Of a stretch of DNA of 5,343 nucleotides, positions 1 to 5,343 are shown piece by piece. Position numbers and translations under genes: made by a program. The stretch is from a bacterium (GTDB lineage Bacteria; BMS3Abin14): NCBI GenBank assembly GCA_020352595.1, contig CP070682.1:1068086-1073428 (forward strand), read 5' to 3'. Numbering within the stretch: the first letter of the stretch is position 1; every line of letters begins with the position of its first letter. Under the pieces are notes generated by a model. The model was not told where the DNA came from. It saw nothing but the letters and a program-made list of their open reading frames with translations, and searched no databases.

Positions 1-1402
1 CCAGGGTCACCAGACCGGAGGTCAGGACCGTCACCAGGGACCCGACAACAGTCCACGTGGTCATCCGGTTGAAGTTCCCATAGGCGAAGATAGGCAGACC
101 GATCAGGATGGAGGCCGTTATTCCGTAGAAAAGGCCTGCCTCGCTCACCCTGGTTTTTAAAAGAGAAATCACCGTCGGCAGCAGGGTAGAAGCCCGGAGC
201 GTTCCGTAGAAGAGAAACAGATACAGGATCTTCATGTCCGGGATGTTGGCCACGGCCACGCCGACCAAGGCCAGCAGGATCATGCCCACCCGGGAGACAT
301 AGAGGGAGGTCCAGGACGGCCGGGCCCTGGGCCCGGAAGCGACCCGCTCCAGGAAGTCATGGCCCGTCAGGGAGGAAATGGCACACAGGTTTGAATCCAG
401 GGTTGAAATCAGGCCGGAGAGGAGCATGACCACAAAGGGCACGACCGTCCAGGTCGGCAGCAGGCGGGCCACGACCTCCAGGTTGACCAGGGCCGGGTCT
501 GTGACCTTCCAGCCCTTGCCTGCGGCCACAAAGCCCAAGCAGGCCATCATCAAGGGTACCAACCCGAAGATCAGTGCGCCTCGCACAAAGGCTCCCTGAA
601 CCTTTTCTCTCTTGGTGGCAAAGGCCCTCTGCCAGAAGGACTGGTCGCCGAAAGGCCCGGCCATGAGACCCACAGTCACGGGCAGGCCGAAACTCAAGGC
701 CACTGAGAGGCCGTCGCCGCTGAAAACGTTGGCGAACTTGCCTGATACTCCGCCTAAGCCGGCGAATACAGTCTCCCATCCACCGGCCCGGCCAAGGGCC
801 CAGGCCAGGCTGCCGCCTCCTACGACCAGGATAATGAACATCTGCAGGTAATCTGTGACCACCGAGGACTTCAGGCCGCCCAGGAGGGAGTAACTCAAGG
901 CTATGGCAGCCATGACCACCGTTATCCAGAAGAAGCTCAGCCCGGAGAGATAAGCCAGAACCTTGCCCCCGGCCAGTAGCTGCACAGCGAAGGAACACAC
1001 GGCCAGGCCGGTCATTTCCAAGACGTAAAGACCCTGCACCCGGGTCGAGAAGCGCTCCCGCATGTAGGCCGACAGGGTGTACCCCTCGGGCACTTTCTCT
1101 CTGATGATATTGGCGAAAGGGGCGAAGACGATTAAACAGAGCACGTTGGGCACAGTGAACCAGAACACCCCGGCCACTCCTTGAGTGTACGCCTTCTGGG
1201 CGGCCACGAAGAGGGCCGGAGCCCAGATCCAGGTAGCGGCGATAGAAAAGGCCGATTCCCAGACCCCCAGGGTGCGGCCGGCCGCCAGGAATTGCTCTTT
1301 AGTCTCGGGTCGGGTCAGAACTCGCGTTACGGCAATAGTGGCCGCCCAGTACAGGGACAGGACCACCACCCCTTGAACAGGACTGAGGGCAAACAGGTTC
1401 AT
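1..1402 (-). CDS. Sodium:solute symporter (SSS family), 3' end cut by window edge
   Basis: Reading the minus strand from the ATG at 1402 gives 467 uninterrupted codons to the left edge. It is a very hydrophobic protein with about a dozen membrane segments, so an inner-membrane Na+-coupled transporter. Family signatures seen: GDQSFWQRAFA at residues 252-262, typical of SSS members of the urea/proline-like branch, and SGLISTLDSNLCAISSL at 329-345. In the latter, S333-T334 line up with the Na2-site Ser-Thr pair of PutP (S340/T341). The FSIAATWIW stretch near 52-60 matches the first core helix of the LeuT-like fold. SSS proteins are usually about 480-550 residues, so only the last helix or so is missing. 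It starts 43 bp after the asparagine-synthetase-like gene and is probably co-transcribed with it. The substrate cannot be read from sequence; amino acids, organic acids or urea-like solutes are all possible. Family assignment is firm, substrate unknown. Confidence 0.92.
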   Translation of the reverse strand, partial: MNLFALSPVQGVVVLSLYWAATIAVTRVLTRPETKEQFLAAGRTLGVWESAFSIAATWIWAPALFVAAQKAYTQGVAGVFWFTVPNVLCLIVFAPFANIIREKVPEGYTLSAYMRERFSTRVQGLYVLEMTGLAVCSFAVQLLAGGKVLAYLSGLSFFWITVVMAAIALSYSLLGGLKSSVVTDYLQMFIILVVGGGSLAWALGRAGGWETVFAGLGGVSGKFANVFSGDGLSVALSFGLPVTVGLMAGPFGDQSFWQRAFATKREKVQGAFVRGALIFGLVPLMMACLGFVAAGKGWKVTDPALVNLEVVARLLPTWTVVPFVVMLLSGLISTLDSNLCAISSLTGHDFLERVASGPRARPSWTSLYVSRVGMILLALVGVAVANIPDMKILYLFLFYGTLRASTLLPTVISLLKTRVSEAGLFYGITASILIGLPIFAYGNFNRMTTWTVVGSLVTVLTSGLVTL

Positions 1403-1407
1403 CGCGC

Positions 1408-1416
1408 CACCCCCTT
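1408..1416 (-). promoter_or_regulatory. Ribosome binding site of the symporter gene
   Basis: Minus strand reads AAGGGGGTG followed by GCGCG and ATG, a near-consensus Shine-Dalgarno about 7 nt from the start. It supports the ATG at 1402 as the symporter start and shows that this gene can be translated independently within the operon. Confidence 0.75.
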
Positions 1417-1445
1417 GGTTCAGGCCCCTCACACCGAATCGGACG

Positions 1446-3197
1446 TCACGGGCTCTCCTGCTCGATCACGATTCGGCGCCATATCTCGAAGGTGATTAGC
1501 ATCCAAAGCCTCAGGCCATACCGGCCCGGACCTTCTTCAATGTTATAGTCCAGGAGCTGCTTGACTCGTTTTTCGTTGAAGATCCCTATCTCCCGGATCC
1601 GTTTGGGCGCCAGAATCTTGCGGGCATACCTCCTCATCTCCTTTTGAAACCAGAAATGGACCGGCACCCGCATGCCGCTCTTGGGCCGGGCGATGACCTC
1701 CGGCGGCAGGTCGTCCTGGTAGGCCTTTTTCAAGATCACCTTTTCCACACCCCTGTCCAGCTTCAACCTGTTGGGCATCAGAAAACTCATTTCGACGAGG
1801 CGCTCGTCGAACAAGGGGGCCATGGACCTGAGTCCCCAGGCTCCATACATGCGATCGACCTTGGGCAGGATCAGATGGGCCCCTTTGAGCAAGATGTTGA
1901 TGACCTGAAGTTTGTCTAGGAAGTCCGGAGGAACCGAAGATTGGAAGAAGGGGGTGAGCACACCCTCCAGGACTTCATGTTGATCATACCTCTGCCGCCA
2001 TTCCGGAGTGAGCATCTGTTCCAGGTCATCATAACAGCGCCGGTAGGAGGCTAGATACATGCGTTCCCGGAATTGAGGACCCCGCTCGAAGCCGCCATAC
2101 CAGTGATGGAGCATCATGGGGATGTTCTTGGGGCCGCCGAACAGGGGATCGCCGCCTTCCCCGTTGAAGGCGCAGATGACCTCCCTGGCCGACCGGCCGG
2201 ACAGCTCGAAGTTGGGTACGGTGATGGGATCGCCGATGGGGTCGTCCAGGTGCCAGATGATCTTCCTGAGCCGGGGTAGAAAGTCCCGGGGCTGAATCAG
2301 GATCTCCTGGTGCTCGGTCCCCGTCCGCTCGGCCACCGCCCGGGCGAAATCCAACTCGTGGGCATATTCAGGGCCAAAGTAAACGGCGTAGGTCTTGACC
2401 GGGTCCGGCCGCTGGCGGGCCACTTCGGCCGCGATCACGCTCGAGTCTATCCCGCCGGAAAGAAAAACCCCCGCCGTGCCGTTGTCCGGGAGCCTCTCGG
2501 CTACGGCCTGCTCCAGGACACGGCGGAATCGGTCGACCCACTCCCCCTCGCTCGCGTCCTGCTCCTTGGGGGCGGTCTCGAAGACGAAGTAGCGCTCAGG
2601 TCTTGGATGTCTGATACCGTCGCGAAAGGTAATCAGGTGGCCCGGAGGCAGCTCGAACAGCCCCTCCAGCATGGTTTCTGCGCCGGGAACGAAGCTGAAG
2701 GTGAGGTACTGGGCTACCGCCCCGGGCCGGATACGGCGGGGGAACCCCGGTGCGGCCAGGACCCCTTTGGGCTCGACGGCGAACAGGAACCGCTCGTCCA
2801 TCCGACCGTAATAGACGGTGCGGGAACCGGCCCCATCGCGGAAGAGGTGCATGGTCAGACCGTCGCGAACGACGAGGATGAAGGCTCCCCGGAGCGCCTT
2901 GACGAAGAAGGGACCTTCCTCCCGGTAAAGATCCAGCAAATGGGGTAAAAGGGGCCGTCGAAAGGATAAACGGTTGGTCAGAAACCCCACCAGGGCCACG
3001 GCCTGATCCCCCTGGGAATAAAGACCGGCCCAGGTGTCCGGATCGGCGTCCGGGCCGTCAAGGGGCCGGACCCCGACGGCTCCGGCCGGCGACTCGTCGG
3101 TCAAAAGACGCGAACCGCCACGGTGGCGCAGGACCGCGTCCATCCGGCCCAGAAGTTCCTCATTAGGCGGTCCCCAGTATCCGTAAAGTGAACCCAT
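1446..3197 (-). CDS. Asparagine-synthetase-like ATP-dependent amide ligase with a dead glutaminase domain
   Basis: 583 residues, close to the length of class-II (AsnB-type) asparagine synthetases. Residues 1 to about 205 form an Ntn-type glutaminase domain (GYWGP at 6-10, RHRG at 24-27, RGAFILVVRDG at 103-113). Residues about 220-583 form the synthetase domain with a perfect PP-loop SGGIDSS (247-253), a GEGGD loop (346-350) and KVDRM (446-450). AsnB enzymes begin Met-Cys-Gly-Ile, with Cys2 as nucleophile. Here the start reads MGSLYGY and there is no cysteine before C342. The NGE glutamine-binding motif is also gone (GFLTNRLSFR, 71-80). It should therefore not hydrolyse glutamine, but could still adenylate a carboxylate and use ammonia or an amine, as beta-lactam synthetase and lasso-peptide cyclases do. 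A TGA lies in frame four codons upstream of the ATG, so a Cys-containing N-terminus has not been missed. No strong ribosome site precedes it; it may be coupled to the gene ending 25 bp upstream. Family firm, substrate unknown. Confidence 0.93.
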   Translation of the reverse strand: MGSLYGYWGPPNEELLGRMDAVLRHRGGSRLLTDESPAGAVGVRPLDGPDADPDTWAGLYSQGDQAVALVGFLTNRLSFRRPLLPHLLDLYREEGPFFVKALRGAFILVVRDGLTMHLFRDGAGSRTVYYGRMDERFLFAVEPKGVLAAPGFPRRIRPGAVAQYLTFSFVPGAETMLEGLFELPPGHLITFRDGIRHPRPERYFVFETAPKEQDASEGEWVDRFRRVLEQAVAERLPDNGTAGVFLSGGIDSSVIAAEVARQRPDPVKTYAVYFGPEYAHELDFARAVAERTGTEHQEILIQPRDFLPRLRKIIWHLDDPIGDPITVPNFELSGRSAREVICAFNGEGGDPLFGGPKNIPMMLHHWYGGFERGPQFRERMYLASYRRCYDDLEQMLTPEWRQRYDQHEVLEGVLTPFFQSSVPPDFLDKLQVINILLKGAHLILPKVDRMYGAWGLRSMAPLFDERLVEMSFLMPNRLKLDRGVEKVILKKAYQDDLPPEVIARPKSGMRVPVHFWFQKEMRRYARKILAPKRIREIGIFNEKRVKQLLDYNIEEGPGRYGLRLWMLITFEIWRRIVIEQESP

Positions 3198-3222
3198 ATT
3201 TGCCGGTCAACTTCGTTCCAGC

Positions 3223-4212
3223 TCAGCCGAAGGACGAAACCCCGCCGTCAGCGCCCGCGGCGTCCCTGGCTGCGGCCAGCTGGGTAAAAGCCATTCCTTC
3301 GACCAACGCTGCCGCCAGCAGAGTCGAAAGACCCATGAAGGCCAAAGCGTCCACCGGCACCCGGCCGCCCCACTCCTCTTTCGGCACGCGCTTGAGCCCC
3401 GGGATCTGTGCCGCGTCCTCCTCGGTCAGTCCCAAGTCCACGACCGGGCGATCTTCACCAACCAGGCCCGAGGCCTTAGCCAGACCGGGGGGAGTCGTGC
3501 CCGCCGGTACCGCGTCGTGGATGTAATAAACGGGCAAATCGGGAGAGTCTTTCAAGAGGTCCTGGGCCCTTTCGACGATATAGTTGGGATACCCGTTTTC
3601 TGAAAATACCAGCGTCTTTTCCTGAGCGTGGAAGCCATTGAGCACCAGCTCGTCCACCATCAGGTCGTGCTCCACGATCAGGATCCGCTCCACGCCGTAA
3701 TCGTATATATCCGACTCCGGCCATTGAGGCGGCGGGTCGTGCAGGCTCGGTTTGGTCAGAAGTTTGTCCAGGGCGTGCCCCCCCGAGCGCCATCTTTCAA
3801 GATAGGTGTGGAACTGGGTCTTGGAGATCTTGGGCCACCGCCCTCCCACCTTTTTCACGAAGCCGACGAGGCCCACAACGAGAAAGACTCCTGCCACGAA
3901 GTTTACCCCGCCAGGGGCGCTGAAGACGTCGAAGCCCTGCAGGAGCCAGAAAAAGACAACGACCAACACGATCAAACCGAAGATGACGGCCGAGGTCCCG
4001 CCGCGCCCTGCAGCCCGCCGGCAATAGGCGGCGAACAACTGGTTTTCGGTGAAGTGGTAGGTCCCTTCTTTGCTGGCTGCCCTGATGACCGCGTCGAACT
4101 TACCGTCGGTCAGCCCTTTGTCATTGTCCGGGTTGAACACAAAGTTGTACCCGCATGAACAAGTTGGCCCTTCTTTCTTTCGATGATTGGTACCGCAATT
4201 CGGGCACTTCAT
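3223..4212 (-). CDS. Zinc-ribbon membrane protein with a TOPRIM-like (Topo VI-A/Spo11-like) C-terminal domain
   Basis: 329 residues; I do not recognise a named family. Seen in order: a zinc ribbon with C3, C6, C18 and C20 (CPNC...CSCG); a linker to about 70; two hydrophobic helices at about 74-97 and 102-121 joined by a short loop. Basic residues flank both helices (CRRAAGR before, KKVGGRWPK after), so both ends should be cytoplasmic. The C-terminal part holds ILIVEHD (177-183), ENGYPN (205-210), LPVYYIHDAVPAG (226-238) and VDLGLTEED (258-266). These run collinear with the Topo VI-A/Spo11 TOPRIM pattern: VEKD, GKGYPD, LPVY..DxDPxG, WLGL..D. E181 and D233 would be the metal-binding acids, but the second Asp of DxD is V235. 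The catalytic-Tyr winged-helix domain of Topo VI-A is absent, so DNA cleavage is not expected. A moderately hydrophobic helix follows at about 287-314. It is first in the unit with the ligase and symporter. The gene is certain; the domain call is inference. Confidence 0.85.
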   Translation of the reverse strand: MKCPNCGTNHRKKEGPTCSCGYNFVFNPDNDKGLTDGKFDAVIRAASKEGTYHFTENQLFAAYCRRAAGRGGTSAVIFGLIVLVVVFFWLLQGFDVFSAPGGVNFVAGVFLVVGLVGFVKKVGGRWPKISKTQFHTYLERWRSGGHALDKLLTKPSLHDPPPQWPESDIYDYGVERILIVEHDLMVDELVLNGFHAQEKTLVFSENGYPNYIVERAQDLLKDSPDLPVYYIHDAVPAGTTPPGLAKASGLVGEDRPVVDLGLTEEDAAQIPGLKRVPKEEWGGRVPVDALAFMGLSTLLAAALVEGMAFTQLAAARDAAGADGGVSSFG

Positions 4213-4217
4213 GGCCG

Positions 4218-4224
4218 CCTCCTT
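4218..4224 (-). promoter_or_regulatory. Strong ribosome binding site of the zinc-ribbon gene
   Basis: Minus strand reads AAGGAGG, then CGGCC, then ATG at 4212: a full consensus Shine-Dalgarno at good spacing. It fixes the start, which also places the zinc-ribbon cysteines right at the N-terminus. It is the strongest translation signal of the left-hand three-gene unit. Confidence 0.85.
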
Positions 4225-4262
4225 TCTTTCGCCTCTGCGTCCGGGATGGCCGTGTTAGGACG

Positions 4263-4291
4263 ATAAGAATAGCGAATTGAATGAATGGCAA
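4263..4291 (-). promoter_or_regulatory. Candidate sigma-70-type promoter for the three-gene unit
   Basis: On the minus strand TTGCCA (4286-4291) is followed after 17 nt by TCTTAT (4263-4268). This matches TTGACA at 5 of 6 and TATAAT at 4 of 6 positions. It lies about 50 nt upstream of the zinc-ribbon start in an AT-richer patch. Boxes of this quality occur by chance, and a second weak possibility (TGCTACAGT near 4313-4321) exists in the same gap, so this is only a suggestion. Confidence 0.25.
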
Positions 4292-4371
4292 ATAGGCCTT
4301 CCCATAGACGGACTGTAGCATAAGAAGCGAGAATAAGAAACAAATCCCGTTCTAATGGCTCGATTACCAAG

Positions 4372-5109
4372 TTAGTCCATGAATATGCCGCCGTTGATAT
4401 TAAGTGTTTCGCCGGTAATGTATTTTGATTCCTCAGAGGCAAAAAACAGAACCCCGTTCGCTACGTCCTGCGGTTCTCCTAACGTCCCCAAAGGAATGGA
4501 CTTCTTCAAGTCCTCTCTTGGAAAGGCCTGGGTCATTTCCGTATCAATAACTCCCGGGGCAATGCAGTTTACGTTGATTCCGAAAGGGGCCAACTCTTTG
4601 GCGAGGGATTTTGTGAAGCAGATTACCCCGGCCTTGGACGCCGCATAGTTTGAACCGGCAAGTATCCCACCTACTTCTCCCGCCAGGGAAGCAATATTGA
4701 TAACCTTTCCGGCCCTCTTTTGCTTGAGGGTAGGAAGAACTTCACGGGAACAGAGAAATGTGCCTTTCAAATTGACATCGAGTACTTTATCCCACACCTC
4801 TTCGGTCATTTCCGCCACCGGGCCTTTGTGGAAGATGCCGGCATTGTTGACCAGAATATCTATCGTCCCGAAGGTCTCTATGGTTTTGGCTACTAATGCC
4901 TTTACCTCATTTTCCTTGGAGACATCCGCCCTGATAGCGACAGCCTTTCTTCCCACTTGCTTGACCAAACCCGCAACGCTTTCAGCATCAGCAAGATTAA
5001 TGTCGCCGATCGCGATATGAGCACCTTCCTTGGCAAGAGTGAGGCAGACGGCTTTTCCCAAGCCCCGGCCTCCTCCGGTAACCAGCGCGACTTTTTCTGC
5101 CAAACGCAT
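4372..5109 (-). CDS. NAD(P)-dependent short-chain dehydrogenase/reductase, FabG-like
   Basis: 245 residues, the standard length for classical SDR enzymes, which oxidise alcohols or reduce ketones, often on acyl-CoA or acyl-ACP substrates. Seen: cofactor glycine motif TGGGRGLG (11-18), NNAG (88-91), and a complete catalytic tetrad N113-S141-Y155-K159 (YAASK). PGVIDTEM (185-192) and the C-terminal TGETLNINGG (232-241) also fit. D36 at the end of the second strand (IAIGDIN) favours NAD(H) over NADP(H). I chose the ATG at 5109 because AAGGAG lies 6 nt upstream and MRLAEKVALVTGG is a typical SDR beginning. A GTG at 5145 would add 12 residues (MRHQFQTGKERQ) that resemble nothing in the family. The exact substrate is not readable, and no fatty-acid synthesis genes are adjacent. 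Lower GC than the genes on its left. It follows the broken receiver gene by 32 bp and may share its transcript. Confidence 0.93.
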   Translation of the reverse strand: MRLAEKVALVTGGGRGLGKAVCLTLAKEGAHIAIGDINLADAESVAGLVKQVGRKAVAIRADVSKENEVKALVAKTIETFGTIDILVNNAGIFHKGPVAEMTEEVWDKVLDVNLKGTFLCSREVLPTLKQKRAGKVINIASLAGEVGGILAGSNYAASKAGVICFTKSLAKELAPFGINVNCIAPGVIDTEMTQAFPREDLKKSIPLGTLGEPQDVANGVLFFASEESKYITGETLNINGGIFMD

Positions 5110-5115
5110 TTGCCT

Positions 5116-5121
5116 CTCCTT
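5116..5121 (-). promoter_or_regulatory. Ribosome binding site that decides the dehydrogenase start
   Basis: Minus strand reads AAGGAG, then AGGCAA, then ATG at 5109. This strong Shine-Dalgarno favours the ATG over the in-frame GTG at 5145. That GTG overlaps the preceding stop codon as GTGA but lacks a family-like N-terminal sequence. Confidence 0.75.
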
Positions 5122-5141
5122 TCCTGTCTGAAATTGATGCC

Positions 5142-5343
5142 TCACTCACTGTCTAGGATCTCCCTCAGTTTCTGAGAGAGTTTCTTCATATTAAAGGGTT
5201 TCTGGATAAACCCGTTGCAACCGCGCTCTAATATCTTGATGGCTTGCCCATTTAGGCTGTAGCCTCTCTAAAGAAGAACCTTCACCTCAGGATCTATTTC
5301 CCGCAGCTTATCAAAGGCCTCTCCCCCGCTCATTTCCGGCATA
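5142..5343 (-). pseudogene. C-terminal receiver (REC) domain of a hybrid kinase or response regulator, interrupted by TAG; 5' part outside window
   Basis: Entering from the right edge, the minus strand reads MPEMSGGEAFDKLREIDPEV, then KVLL, then TAG (5268-5270). It continues in the same frame with RGYSLNGQAIKILERGCNGF, then IQKPFNMKKLSQKLREILDSE, and ends at TGA (5142-5144). Both halves are typical receiver sequence: MPEMSGGEAFDKLREIDP follows the phospho-acceptor Asp (just outside the window), and IQKPF carries the conserved Lys. Relatives read VLLSSGYS-NGQA at the break, so the stop replaces the conserved Ser/Thr switch residue, and the next Ser is Arg (AGA). A protein ending at TAG would lack the last two strands and helices of the domain. 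Either a decaying gene, a sequencing error or, less likely, stop read-through. Domain identity is clear; pseudogene status is moderately supported because most of the gene is not visible. Confidence 0.7.

Larger units (their letters stand above)
4213..4371. other. 159-bp intergenic region between the dehydrogenase and the three-gene unit
   Basis: I see no convincing open reading frame, RNA gene or repeat here. I also see no clear hairpin followed by a T-run downstream of the dehydrogenase stop on the minus strand, so no intrinsic terminator can be supported. This is the only gap in the window long enough to hold a separate promoter. It also coincides with the change from about 50 % GC on its right to clearly higher GC on its left, so it is the natural boundary between two transcription units. 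Confidence 0.6.

Noticed and set aside
357..998. 213-codon open frame on the minus strand
   Set aside because: It overlaps the symporter in another frame. The symporter frame is hydrophobic and carries SSS signatures, whereas this one is Arg/Gly/Pro-rich with no membrane pattern.
2310..2948. 212-codon open frame on the plus strand
   Set aside because: It lies wholly antisense to the well-supported synthetase gene in GC-rich DNA, where long empty opposite frames are expected. Its translation shows no family-like motifs.
3478..3693. CheY-like receiver domain in the zinc-ribbon protein (ILIVEHD..., ENG..., PDL..., D..P..G)
   Set aside because: The first strand and D..P resemble a receiver, but the acid-to-Asp spacing (52 residues) is longer than in CheY. 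Pro sits at D+3 instead of D+4, and no conserved switch Ser/Thr and Lys-Pro pair follows. GYPN, LPVY and the later LGLTEED fit Topo VI-A better. It is kept as the main alternative.
3628..4158. 176-codon open frame on the plus strand
   Set aside because: Antisense shadow of the zinc-ribbon gene. No ribosome site or recognisable motif.
1446..4212. Lasso-peptide or other RiPP biosynthetic cluster suggested by a Cys2-less AsnB homologue
   Set aside because: No precursor peptide, no RRE (B1) protein, no transglutaminase-like B2 protease and no ABC exporter is visible. The neighbours are a zinc-ribbon membrane protein and an SSS symporter. The missing parts could only lie beyond the left edge.
4213..4371. 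Rho-independent terminator after the dehydrogenase
   Set aside because: I searched the minus strand for a GC-rich hairpin followed by T residues and found none convincing.
1..5343. CRISPR array, tRNA, insertion sequence or long direct repeats
   Set aside because: No periodic repeats, cloverleaf-like segments, transposase motifs or terminal inverted repeats were seen on either strand.

Overview
The window looks like a piece of a Gram-negative, probably anaerobic, Desulfobacterota/deltaproteobacterial-type chromosome. That placement is an inference from three things: strong AGGAGG-type ribosome binding sites, GC-rich coding, and a C-terminal receiver domain of the GCNGF-IQKPF type common in hybrid sensor kinases of that group. 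There is no rRNA or single-copy marker to confirm it. All five recognisable genes lie on the minus strand, so transcription runs from right to left.

Right part (about 4372-5343, near 50 % GC). The window opens at its right edge inside the C-terminal receiver (REC) domain of a hybrid histidine kinase or response regulator. This reading frame is broken by an in-frame TAG. Next comes a complete classical short-chain dehydrogenase/reductase of FabG type with an intact catalytic tetrad. A 159-bp non-coding stretch follows, with a strong ribosome binding site and a weak candidate promoter.

Left part (about 1-4212, clearly richer in GC, above 70 % in places). Three closely packed genes look like one transcription unit. 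(1) A 329-residue protein with an N-terminal zinc ribbon, a two-helix membrane hairpin and a C-terminal domain that I read as a remote relative of the Topo VI-A/Spo11 TOPRIM domain. (2) 25 bp further on, a 583-residue asparagine-synthetase-like protein. Its ATP-binding synthetase domain is intact, but its glutaminase domain has lost the nucleophilic Cys2 and the NGE motif. (3) 43 bp further on, a sodium:solute symporter (SSS family) that runs off the left edge.

The possible new biology is this three-gene unit: a membrane-anchored TOPRIM-like protein, a pseudo-glutaminase amide ligase and a Na+-coupled transporter. A simple reading is that the symporter imports (or senses) a small carboxylate or amine, and the ligase adenylates a carboxylate and condenses it with an amine or ammonia not derived from its own glutaminase. 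The role of the zinc-ribbon/TOPRIM-like membrane protein is unknown. This joint function is inference from adjacency only.
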